64,000 bases of DNA from Myroides sp. 1354 (GTDB taxonomy: Bacteria; Bacteroidota; Bacteroidia; Flavobacteriales; Flavobacteriaceae): assembly GCF_030324495.1 (NCBI RefSeq), contig NZ_JACAGN010000005.1, positions 1-64,000 of the forward strand, written 5' to 3'. Positions 53,641 through 60,660 of the stretch are shown piece by piece (the first letter of the stretch is position 1; every line of letters begins with the position of its first letter). The position numbers were made by a program, and so were the translations under genes. The notes beneath the pieces were generated by a model. That model saw only the letters and a list, made by a program, of their open reading frames with translations. It had not been told where the DNA came from and did not search any database.

Positions 53641-53667
53641 AAGGTACCTATGTGGTACCTTTTTTTT
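53641..53667 (+). terminator. Terminator after the MutS2-like relic
   Basis: AAGGTACC / GGTACCTT forms an 8-bp stem with a 5-base loop and T8. Confidence 0.85.
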
Positions 53668-53793
53668 ACGCATACTTTAGTTGATACTATTTCTTAAAGT
53701 GTGTAAATTCAAAAAATGCAGTTTGGGATACGTTTTTACAAGATGACATTCCAAGAATATCTTGATAAATATGATTAAGGATTTTTAACCTCC

Positions 53794-53828
53794 TGACATA
53801 GGGGTGTCATAACACAGATTTAGATTTG
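53794..53828 (+). promoter_or_regulatory. ridA promoter -7 box (TAGATTTG) and upstream dyad
   Basis: TAGATTTG at 53821-53828 is an exact -7 box; the in-frame TTG at 53826 lies inside it. Just upstream, TGACA-TAGGGG-TGTCA (53794-53809) is a 5-bp inverted repeat in the -33 region, a possible operator. Confidence 0.5.
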
Positions 53829-53852
53829 TCCCATCATAAACAAATCACTAAA

Positions 53853-54248
53853 ATGATGGAAAAAAGAATAATTAATCCTTGGAAATGGGGAGAACTCACC
53901 AATTCAGCACAAGCCGTAGAGGTAACTAATGTAACAGGTACTTTATACTGTTCAGGGCAAGTCGCTATTGATCAAAATGGGGTTCCAAGTAGTGAGGATA
54001 TGAATTCACAATTAAAACAAGCCATTGAGAACTTAGAACAGTTAATTATCGAGTCGGGTTATGAATGTAAGAACATAGTAAGACTTACTGTTTATACTAC
54101 ATCAACACAGGATTTCTTTACAAGCTGCATGGGGGTTTATGTCCCTTTCCTTGAAAAGTATGGGATAGAACAAGCTACAACATTACTTGAAGTAAAGGGA
54201 CTTTTTGCTACCTTAACGATTGAATTAGAAGCTACCGTAGTAAAATAA
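53853..54248 (+). CDS. RidA-family (YjgF/YER057c/UK114) protein (131 aa)
   Basis: Family members deaminate reactive enamine/imine intermediates made by PLP enzymes. The typical segments are NVTGTLYCSGQVAIDQNG, QLKQAIENLEQLIIESG, NIVRLTVYTTSTQDF and EVKGLFATLTIELEATV. The usual catalytic Arg (R-x-C/V near the end) is not obvious, so it may belong to a non-canonical Rid subgroup. Two adjacent ATGs (53853, 53856) are possible. The next gene follows after 2 bases, so they form an operon. Confidence 0.8.
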   Translation: MMEKRIINPWKWGELTNSAQAVEVTNVTGTLYCSGQVAIDQNGVPSSEDMNSQLKQAIENLEQLIIESGYECKNIVRLTVYTTSTQDFFTSCMGVYVPFLEKYGIEQATTLLEVKGLFATLTIELEATVVK

Positions 54249-54250
54249 AG

Positions 54251-54826
54251 ATGAACAATATAGAAATTTTTTATCCGACAAGTCAAACACAGTGGAGAGA
54301 ATGGCTGGAAAACAACCATGTTTTAAAACAGTCTGTTTGGCTTGTTTTTCATACCAAAGAATCCAATAAGGAAACAATTTCTTGGAGTGAAGCTGTTGAT
54401 GTAGCGCTTTGTTTTGGCTGGATTGACAGTAAGAAAGTAAAAATTGATAAGTATACCTCGCATCAGTTTTTCAGTAAGCGAAAAGTAAATAGTACTTGGT
54501 CTAAAATAAATAAAGAAAAAGTAAAGCGGTTTATTGAGGAGGGACTTATAACGAAAGCTGGTTTAGATAGTATTAAAGTAGCTAAAGAAAACGGTTCTTG
54601 GTTTATTTTAGATACAGTTGAAGAGTTAATTATTCCCACTGACTTAGAAATAGAATTCACAAAGTACATAGGAGCAAAGGACTACTTTCTTCGTTTAAGT
54701 AAAAGCAATAAAAAAATACTACTTTCTTGGATAGTACTAGCTAAACGCTCAGAAACAAGGCAAAAACGAATAGAAGAAATAGCGAAAGAGGCAAGTCAAA
54801 ATAAGATGCCTAAACCGTTTAAATAG
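54251..54826 (+). CDS. YdeI/OmdA-family protein (191 aa)
   Basis: It carries the family core: ISWSEAVDVALCFGWIDSKK, then FSKRKVNSTWSKINKEKVKR, and the C-terminal helix SKSNKKILLSWIVLAKRSET with RQKRIEEIAK. Proteins of this group (YdeI/OmpD-associated, also called bacteriocin-protection) have no firmly known activity. It is the second gene of the ridA-like operon, followed by a weak terminator (54865-54897). Confidence 0.8.
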   Translation: MNNIEIFYPTSQTQWREWLENNHVLKQSVWLVFHTKESNKETISWSEAVDVALCFGWIDSKKVKIDKYTSHQFFSKRKVNSTWSKINKEKVKRFIEEGLITKAGLDSIKVAKENGSWFILDTVEELIIPTDLEIEFTKYIGAKDYFLRLSKSNKKILLSWIVLAKRSETRQKRIEEIAKEASQNKMPKPFK

Positions 54827-54864
54827 ACAAGTGGCTATAGAAATACTACTTAAAAGAAAACCTA

Positions 54865-54897
54865 AAAAGGGCGGTAGTTTAACTAATGCCCTTTTAT
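54865..54897 (+). terminator. Terminator of the RidA-YdeI operon
   Basis: AAAAGGGC / GCCCTTTT with a 15-base loop containing an inner AGTT-AACT pairing; the T-run is short. Confidence 0.55.
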
Positions 54898-54928
54898 CAT
54901 AAATACATAGAAAAAATCGAACTTATTT

Positions 54929-55444
54929 TTAATTCTTAGATTTAGTTAAATGCAACTCAAGAAACCCATGGTGCTCTTTATGCGTTACAATATCAAATTT
55001 TGTATTTAAGTTATTTTGCATTCCTAAAATGTCATTACCACCAATAAACAAGGGATTAATATTCAAATAAAGATCCGTTACCAGTTCTTTGTCGATAAAA
55101 GCGTTGAAGGTACCTGTTCCACCACCAATAGCTAGTTCCGTATTTCCTTTTGCCGCCATATAGGCTATTGCTTCCTCAGGGCTACGAACAACAGTATACC
55201 CTTCTACAATATGATTTGGATTCGTTGACAATACTATAATTTCTATTCCTTTAAAGAGATCTTTCACTTTTGGAGGAGAATTTTGAAAGTGTTGAAAGGT
55301 GTTGAAGCCGACGACTAAATTTCCAACTTGATGGGCTAAACCAAGATAGAAGGTGAAGGCTTCTTCAGGTAATTGATACAAGGGATTATCTGATACTAAT
55401 ACTTTACCATTGATGGAGATGTTGGCAATTAAAGCTATTTTCAT
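54929..55444 (-). CDS. Dihydrofolate-reductase-like (RibD C-terminal) oxidoreductase (171 aa)
   Basis: The N-terminal strand MKIALIANISINGKV, the segment VVGFNTFQHF, and the NADPH loop LAIGGGTGTFNAFID followed by DLYLNINPLFIGG match the RibD/DHFR-like reductase fold (YyaP/YwjB-like). Drug-target DHFR is unlikely because the folate-site Asp/Glu and Trp are not in place. It is divergent from an HxlR-type regulator that probably controls it. Confidence 0.82.
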   Translation of the reverse strand: MKIALIANISINGKVLVSDNPLYQLPEEAFTFYLGLAHQVGNLVVGFNTFQHFQNSPPKVKDLFKGIEIIVLSTNPNHIVEGYTVVRSPEEAIAYMAAKGNTELAIGGGTGTFNAFIDKELVTDLYLNINPLFIGGNDILGMQNNLNTKFDIVTHKEHHGFLELHLTKSKN

Positions 55445-55455
55445 GTTATAGTTTT

Positions 55456-55490
55456 TAAAATAACTACAAATCTAGCACACGGTTATTTTA
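55456..55490. promoter_or_regulatory. Inverted repeat TAAAATAAC-N17-GTTATTTTA between divergent promoters
   Basis: Perfect 9-bp arms at 55456-55464 and 55482-55490. The minus-strand -7 box TAGATTTG (55474-55467) lies in the spacer and the plus-strand -7 box TATATTTG (55489-55496) overlaps the right arm. It is the likely HxlR binding site for control of both genes. Confidence 0.6.
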
Positions 55491-55529
55491 TATTTGCTAT
55501 GACTTACCTCTAGGATAGTAACGAATACA

Positions 55530-55880
55530 ATGGCAACAACAAACAACGATAAAGTACCCAAAGAAACAATTTTAGCATTAAGAGATGCTATTGAATTACT
55601 AAGTGGAAAGTGGAAATTCTGCATTCTTCATCATCTTCGTACTCGCGAAGTAATGCGATTTAAAGATTTACAAGAGCAAGCGAGAGGGATTTCTCCTAAG
55701 GTATTAACTAAAGAGTTGCAGGAATTGGAAGATAATCTATTAATTACGAGAACGGTTAATTCCACTAAACCCATTACGGTATCTTATCGTTTAACAGCAC
55801 ATGCCTTAGAGAGTTATCCCGTTTTAGAATCTTTACTTGCGTTTGGTGTAAAGCACAGAAACTTAATTAAAGGTAAATAG
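55530..55880 (+). CDS. HxlR-family transcriptional regulator (116 aa)
   Basis: This winged helix-turn-helix protein of the DUF24 group has the hallmark segment AIELLSGKWKFCILHHLRTR. MRFKDLQEQARGISPKVLTK is the recognition helix region, then LQELEDNLLITRTVN and the wing. The Cys in KFCILHHL is at the place where some family members sense electrophiles or redox stress. It is divergent from the DHFR-like reductase and shares an inverted-repeat operator with it. Its end lies 4 bases from the end of the convergent Fur-type gene. Confidence 0.88.
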   Translation: MATTNNDKVPKETILALRDAIELLSGKWKFCILHHLRTREVMRFKDLQEQARGISPKVLTKELQELEDNLLITRTVNSTKPITVSYRLTAHALESYPVLESLLAFGVKHRNLIKGK

Positions 55881-55884
55881 AATC

Positions 55885-56265
55885 TTAACTACACTCCGGA
55901 CAAATACCAGATACTGTAAAATTGACAGCTCTCATTTTATAGTTTTTTGGCAATGAAAAAGAAGGTTCTATATCAATCATACAAGTGGTGGTTTGACAGC
56001 GTTCACAGGTAAAGTGAAGGTGATTGTGATGGTGTTTTTCTACGGAACAATTCTGGCAAATAGCATATTTGATTGTACCTTCTACCGTGGCTATTTTATG
56101 AATAATCCCTTCTTCTAGTAAGCGATCAAGTACTCTGTAGATCGTTACTCTATCACAGACTCCATGTAATGAAGCAAGTAGCTCTGCATGGGATAGGGCT
56201 ACTGTTGAGTTTTCAATGAGTTTTATTATTTCGGTTTTCGCTTGTGTAGTTCTAGTTTGTTTCAT
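55885..56265 (-). CDS. Fur-family metal- or peroxide-responsive repressor (126 aa)
   Basis: The winged-helix part includes LIENSTVALSHAELLASLHG and CDRVTIYRVLDRLLEEGIIH. The metal-binding part has HHHNHLHFTCERC followed by TTC, and a C-terminal CPECS pair, so a structural Cys4 zinc site and a His-rich regulatory site are both present. Its short hinge and lack of the typical Fur C-terminal helix leave Zur or another sub-type open. Twin palindromes lie in the 85-bp divergent gap to the oxidoreductase gene. Confidence 0.87.
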   Translation of the reverse strand: MKQTRTTQAKTEIIKLIENSTVALSHAELLASLHGVCDRVTIYRVLDRLLEEGIIHKIATVEGTIKYAICQNCSVEKHHHNHLHFTCERCQTTTCMIDIEPSFSLPKNYKMRAVNFTVSGICPECS

Positions 56266-56280
56266 GATGTTAAATAATAA

Positions 56281-56333
56281 TGCAACATAGTTGCAATTAC
56301 AAATTTAATCATTATTATTGCAACTTAGTTGCA
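56281..56333. promoter_or_regulatory. Twin operators TGCAAC-N3-GTTGCA in the Fur/oxidoreductase gap
   Basis: Two perfect 6-bp dyads, TGCAACATAGTTGCA (56281-56295) and TGCAACTTAGTTGCA (56319-56333), are 38 bp apart centre to centre. They differ only at the central position. One lies next to each gene, as expected for autoregulation plus control of the divergent gene. Confidence 0.75.
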
Positions 56334-56350
56334 TTAAATAAAAATAGATT

Positions 56351-57289
56351 ATGACTGATACAAATCAATATGACGTAATTATTGTAGGAGGAAGTTATGC
56401 CGGACTTTCTGCTGCTATGGCATTGGGCCGTTTATTAAAATCCGTTTTAATTATCGATAGCGGTTTGCCTTCTAATAGACAAACGCCGCATTCCCATAAC
56501 TTTATTACCCAAGACGGGCAAACGCCTGCTGAAATAGCAAGAAAAGCGAGGGAGCAGGTTTTAGCCTATCAAACGGTGAATTTCTACCAAGGATTAGCAA
56601 TATCAGGTAAAAAGACCTCAAACGGCTTTGAAATCACAACAGCTTCACATGATACGTTTAGCGGTAAGAAATTAATTTTTGCCACAGGTATAAAAGATAT
56701 TATGCCCGATGTGAATGAGATAGAAGCTTGTTGGGGAAAATCAGTGATTCACTGCCCTTTTTGTCATGGGTATGAATTTAAAGATAAGAAAACAGCTATT
56801 TTAGCAAATTCTGATAAGGCTGTTCACCTGGCTTCTTTAGTGGGTAATTTAACGAAGGATATTACGGTATTAACGAATGCTCCCGCGAACTTTACTTTAG
56901 AACAGCGAGAGCAGTTAGCGCGCAATCATATTGCAATTATCGAAACTCCAATTACAGCAATTAAACATCAAAATGGCTATCTTGAATCGGTTCGATTTCA
57001 AGATGATGCTACATTAGATGTTCAAGTGATGTACGCAGCTGTAGCTTTTGAGCAACACTGTTCGATTCCAAAAGACTTAGGTTGTGAACTAACGGAAACA
57101 GGTTACATCAAGGTTGATGCTTTTCAAAAAACAAGTATTGATGGGGTCTATGCCTGTGGTGATAATACCAATATGTTTAGATCGGTATCAGCTGCGGTGG
57201 CTACTGGCTCTATGGCAGGGGCCATGGTGGTTAAAGCGCTTACCGAAGAACTATTTTTGACTAGTCCTGAAAAATCGATACAGGATTAA
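56351..57289 (+). CDS. Thioredoxin-reductase-like FAD/NAD(P) oxidoreductase with CPFC motif (312 aa)
   Basis: FAD binding: DVIIVGGSYAGLSAAMALGR at the N terminus. The redox-active pair is Cys135 and Cys138 in VIHCPFCHGYEF. The C-terminal FAD motif is GVYACGDNTN. The CPFCHGYE sequence places it near the GliT/HlmI-like dithiol oxidases and away from classical TrxB (CATCDG). The NADPH-loop motif is weak: VGNLTKDITVL lacks the usual GGGxxA. Its expression is probably controlled by the divergent Fur-type repressor. Confidence 0.84.
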   Translation: MTDTNQYDVIIVGGSYAGLSAAMALGRLLKSVLIIDSGLPSNRQTPHSHNFITQDGQTPAEIARKAREQVLAYQTVNFYQGLAISGKKTSNGFEITTASHDTFSGKKLIFATGIKDIMPDVNEIEACWGKSVIHCPFCHGYEFKDKKTAILANSDKAVHLASLVGNLTKDITVLTNAPANFTLEQREQLARNHIAIIETPITAIKHQNGYLESVRFQDDATLDVQVMYAAVAFEQHCSIPKDLGCELTETGYIKVDAFQKTSIDGVYACGDNTNMFRSVSAAVATGSMAGAMVVKALTEELFLTSPEKSIQD

Positions 57290-57323
57290 TAATTTAAAAC
57301 TATACTATTTAAAGTAGTCAAGT

Positions 57324-57367
57324 AAAAGAGAGTGCCTTACTAGGTCACTCTCTTTTGCTTTTTTTCT
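57324..57367 (+). terminator. Terminator after the TrxR-like gene
   Basis: An 11-bp stem, AAAAGAGAGTG / CACTCTCTTTT, followed by GC and a T-run. Confidence 0.85.
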
Positions 57368-57442
57368 AGATTTCATACACTTGGAATACAGCAAATCAGT
57401 ATCATACAAACAAGGGGCTTGGGAAAGTATAAAGTGGATTGA

Positions 57443-58624
57443 TTAACGAATGAGTTTATAAAATAGGAGTAATGCTATACCTAAAATGAGTATGGTACTT
57501 AGATAAAGAAGGCTTGCACTTTGAAAATAAACAGCACTAGCTATAATTGGAATTATTATCGTAATAAGAGCCTGTAAGCTTTGATTAATACCTTGTATTT
57601 TACCTTGATCATCCGCTGACGTTTGTTCTGATAATTTACTGAGGTAAGTAGGTTCAAAAAGACCTTCTCCAAGTATGATAAAGATTAGTGCGAGGCTAAT
57701 TAAGGCAAGAGAATTTATGTAAATACTACTAACAATACAGCTAAAACCAACGATAAGCGTTAGTAAGCCTATTGTAGTTACTGTTCGTTGACTGTATATT
57801 TTTAATAAAAAAGGAAGAAGAAAGCCCCGCGATACAATTTCAACTATCCCAACTATCGTTAAAAGTATTCCGATGTGTAAGGTGTTTAAAGAGTAAATAT
57901 CTTTTAAGAAAAGGGTCATATTAAATTGAAACACTGTAAGGACGATATAGAAAAGTACACCAATTAAAAGCAAATGTTTAAGGGGTTTTATTGAGAAGGT
58001 ATTTAGTAGTAGTTTAAAAGGATTGAGATTGTTCAGCTCTATTTTTTTATCTTTTAGTTTTACAGCTAACGATTCAGGAAGGAAAAAATAAACGGCTAAG
58101 GTTGAAATAAATAGCAGAAAGGCAGTGAGGTAAAAAGGTAGTGCTAAGGATATCGTACTTAGCAAGGCACCTAAAGTGGGACCTCCGATTTTACCAATAC
58201 CCATAGCAGCTCCAATATATCCATACCATTTAGAGCGTTCTTCTTGTTTGCTATTGTCTGCTATATAAGCAAAGAGTACACTGATGTTTCCTGCAGTTAA
58301 ACCATCTATAATACGCCCGAGAAAGAGTACCCAGAGCGCCCCTCCAATTCCCAAGAATACATATCCAAGAACAGATCCTAAAAGGCTAATAATAAGAATG
58401 GGTTTTCTGCCATATTTATCACTTAATGCGCCAAGAATTGGAGCGGTGATAAAGGAACATATCGCATAAATAGAGAATAATAGCCCCATCCCAAAAACAA
58501 TTTGATTGGAGGGTAGGTAATCCTCTAAAAGAAAAGGTAAAAGAGGAATAACAATGGAAAAACCAATGGAGTTTAAGGCTACAATTAGGATAACAATCCA
58601 CAGTTTATTTAGTTTTAAGTTCAT
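57443..58624 (-). CDS. MFS drug-efflux-type transporter, TetA-like (393 aa)
   Basis: There are twelve hydrophobic segments. Motif A is GALSDKYGRKPILI between helices 2 and 3. The helix-4/5 region has FLGRIIDGLTAGNISV and GYIGAAMGIGKIGGPTLGAL, the drug/H+ antiporter signature (motif C-like). The size and order match the 12-helix TetA/multidrug branch. The substrate is unknown; I would not call it tetracycline resistance. An AraC regulator is divergent and probably its controller. Confidence 0.85.
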   Translation of the reverse strand: MNLKLNKLWIVILIVALNSIGFSIVIPLLPFLLEDYLPSNQIVFGMGLLFSIYAICSFITAPILGALSDKYGRKPILIISLLGSVLGYVFLGIGGALWVLFLGRIIDGLTAGNISVLFAYIADNSKQEERSKWYGYIGAAMGIGKIGGPTLGALLSTISLALPFYLTAFLLFISTLAVYFFLPESLAVKLKDKKIELNNLNPFKLLLNTFSIKPLKHLLLIGVLFYIVLTVFQFNMTLFLKDIYSLNTLHIGILLTIVGIVEIVSRGFLLPFLLKIYSQRTVTTIGLLTLIVGFSCIVSSIYINSLALISLALIFIILGEGLFEPTYLSKLSEQTSADDQGKIQGINQSLQALITIIIPIIASAVYFQSASLLYLSTILILGIALLLFYKLIR

Positions 58625-58713
58625 GTCGAATCATAATTTTTAGAATGAATAAATTGGTTTGATTCATCTAGGTGATCAAACGTCAGGACAAAACTAAATG
58701 TTGATTTTGAGGT

Positions 58714-58741
58714 AAAATAGTCGTATTATAGCATAAAATAG
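58714..58741. promoter_or_regulatory. Direct repeats AAAATAG, 21 bp apart, in the MFS/AraC gap
   Basis: AAAATAG at 58714-58720 and again at 58735-58741, each followed by a TAT a few bases on. A 21-bp period (two helical turns) in direct orientation is the spacing expected for AraC-type half-sites. Confidence 0.45.
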
Positions 58742-58761
58742 CTATATAATTTCAAATTAAA

Positions 58762-59706
58762 ATGGAGCAAAGAATAAACGTGCCTAGAATTTTTACTGCG
58801 TTAGCGAAATATTTAGATACTAAAATAAAACAGGGCCGTATTGATATTCCTTTAGATAAAGGAGTAGGGTATTGTATTGGGTATCATTTAAACGAAAATA
58901 TCAGAATACTCATCACGGATTATCAATTAAACGAAGAAGTATCCATCAGCAATCCTGAGTTGTTATCTGACAAGAAAATTATACTATTTAAGTTTCAAGG
59001 AGTTCTTAGTGATAAAACGTTAGGGGGAAAAATAAAAGATATTCCACGCGTATTAATTGCTACAAGTAGAATTAATACAGAAAATACAATTGTCATTGAT
59101 TGTGATCACTCCATTACGATTGAAATAGATGCCAATTATTTACAAAACCAATTAGGCACAAAAGAACATTCACCTAGTATTAAAGGGCTACTTGAACATA
59201 ACCAACCTTTACTTTTTGAAGAATTAGTCTCTCCTGATTTAATTAGTATGCTTAAAGCGTTGATGGAATCAAGGGATTATGGAACTTTTGAGTTGTTTTA
59301 TTTGAAAATAAAGGCCGAGCAAATTATATGTAGTTTGTTGTATCAACTTGAAAAGCGAAAGGATAGCTCTTTATATGCATTAAATAATCAAGATATTCAA
59401 ACAATATATAAAATAAGAGCCTTGATTCTTAGTGATCTAGCTCATCCTCCTCAGTTAGCAGCATTAGTCAATGAATCGAATATGAGCTTATCGAAGTTAC
59501 AGCGTTTGTTCAAACAAGTTTTTGGTCGTACTGTGTTTAATTATTACCAAGAGTTTCGAATGAAAGAAGCTGCTCGTTTATTAAAAGAGGAAAGGCTTTC
59601 CGTGTCGGAGGTTGGTTATTCTTTAGGCTTTACTAATCTGAGTCATTTTTCAAAAACCTTTGAAACACACATTGGAGTAAAGCCCAAAAAATACACGAGA
59701 CTATAA
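58762..59706 (+). CDS. AraC-family transcriptional regulator (314 aa)
   Basis: The ligand-sensing N-terminal region (residues 1-200) is unrecognised. The C-terminal double helix-turn-helix has LAALVNESNMSLSKLQRLFK and SVSEVGYSLGFTNLSHFSKT, ending in THIGVKPKKY, the PchR/AraC signature. It is divergent from the MFS transporter across 137 bp with candidate direct-repeat sites. A 13-bp inverted repeat follows the stop. Confidence 0.87.
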   Translation: MEQRINVPRIFTALAKYLDTKIKQGRIDIPLDKGVGYCIGYHLNENIRILITDYQLNEEVSISNPELLSDKKIILFKFQGVLSDKTLGGKIKDIPRVLIATSRINTENTIVIDCDHSITIEIDANYLQNQLGTKEHSPSIKGLLEHNQPLLFEELVSPDLISMLKALMESRDYGTFELFYLKIKAEQIICSLLYQLEKRKDSSLYALNNQDIQTIYKIRALILSDLAHPPQLAALVNESNMSLSKLQRLFKQVFGRTVFNYYQEFRMKEAARLLKEERLSVSEVGYSLGFTNLSHFSKTFETHIGVKPKKYTRL

Positions 59707-59717
59707 TTAGATATAGG

Positions 59718-59757
59718 TGTCAAATAATGGTTTGTTCGATTGCGCCATTATTTGACA
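59718..59757. terminator. 13-bp inverted repeat between convergent AraC and map genes
   Basis: TGTCAAATAATGG / CCATTATTTGACA with a 14-base loop and no T-run. It is a possible factor-dependent or bidirectional terminator. Confidence 0.5.
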
Positions 59758-59779
59758 ATAATATGATCAGCGTTATTTA

Positions 59780-60559
59780 CTATTTCTCGAAAACATAGTC
59801 CTTAAAAATACCATTGTTTGCTGTTAAAATAATAGGTTTATCCTCTGTTACAAGTATTGTATGTTCATGCTGTGCACAATATCCTCCATGATTAGCAAGA
59901 AATGTCCAGCCATCTTTAGCGGTATAAATAGATGTTGAGTTTGTTGAGATAAACGTTTCTATAGCTACAACACTACCTTTTCTAAAACGCCTGTTTTCAT
60001 ATCTATCATAGTAGTTTAAAATACAATCAGGCTCTTCATGTAGGCTTTTACCAATACCATGACCACCTAGATTATGGATTACCTTGAATCCATTAGATTT
60101 AGCGACTTTTTCAATCATGCGTCCTACTTCATTTATTTTAACGCCTCCTTTGATGATTGAGATGGCTTTGTACAAGGCTTCTATTGAAGTATTTACTAAT
60201 TTTTGATTGGAGTAAATATCTTCTCCAATAACAATAGATGCTCCATTATCTGCAAAGTACCCATTTAATTCGGCAGATACATCAATATTGACAACATCTC
60301 CTTTTTGTAGAACTCTATCAGAAGGAATACCATGAGCCATCTCATTATTTACACTAATACAAGTACATCCAGGAAAATTATACGTGACAAAAGGAGCTGA
60401 GTTAGCACCATAGGATTGAAGTATTTTCTCCCCAAAAAGATCAATTTCTTTTGTCGTCATTCCCTCTTTGGTGTAAGTAATCATTTGTTGTAGGGTAGTG
60501 GCTACAATATTACTTATTTGCTGCATATGCTCAAGTTCTTGAGCGGTCTGTATAATCAT
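59780..60559 (-). CDS. map: Type I methionine aminopeptidase
   Basis: It removes the N-terminal Met from nascent proteins. All metal ligands are present: Asp93 in NIDVSAELNG, Asp104 in YFADNGA, His167 in GGHGIGKSLHEEP, Glu201 in AIETF and Glu232 in AQHEHT; the substrate-side His76 is in MAHGIP. Two of these contexts differ from the usual TIEP and FEHT, so it is a diverged paralogue. A housekeeping map is expected near ribosomal genes elsewhere. The start at 60559 was chosen because the longer frame begins in the -7 box; this leaves a leader of only a few bases. Confidence 0.88.
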   Translation of the reverse strand: MIIQTAQELEHMQQISNIVATTLQQMITYTKEGMTTKEIDLFGEKILQSYGANSAPFVTYNFPGCTCISVNNEMAHGIPSDRVLQKGDVVNIDVSAELNGYFADNGASIVIGEDIYSNQKLVNTSIEALYKAISIIKGGVKINEVGRMIEKVAKSNGFKVIHNLGGHGIGKSLHEEPDCILNYYDRYENRRFRKGSVVAIETFISTNSTSIYTAKDGWTFLANHGGYCAQHEHTILVTEDKPIILTANNGIFKDYVFEK

Positions 60560-60568
60560 TTTTAGTAG

Positions 60569-60576
60569 CAAAAGTA
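60569..60576 (-). promoter_or_regulatory. map promoter -7 box (TACTTTTG)
   Basis: This is an exact minus-strand TAnnTTTG match that ends 9 bases before the ATG. Confidence 0.6.
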
Positions 60577-60646
60577 ATTGCGGTAGAATAACTTACATAG
60601 TAAAAATTAGACAGACTAAAATGGAGAGCGAGAATTATAATCGCAG

Positions 60647-60654
60647 TATATTTG
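60647..60654 (+). promoter_or_regulatory. AraC-gene promoter -7 box (TATATTTG)
   Basis: This is an exact TAnnTTTG match only 6 bases before the ATG at 60661. Transcription would start at or next to the start codon, so the mRNA is probably leaderless. Confidence 0.6.
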
Positions 60655-60660
60655 CCCAGT

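Noticed and set aside
57443-58624. Naming the MFS gene a tetracycline resistance gene
   Set aside because: Motifs support only drug/H+ antiporter class; sequence alone does not fix the substrate.
53821-59728. Similarity of GTGTCAAATA at 53311-53320 and 59718-59728 as a shared operator
   Set aside because: One copy is in decayed DNA and the other is part of a terminator-like inverted repeat; positions are not promoter-like.
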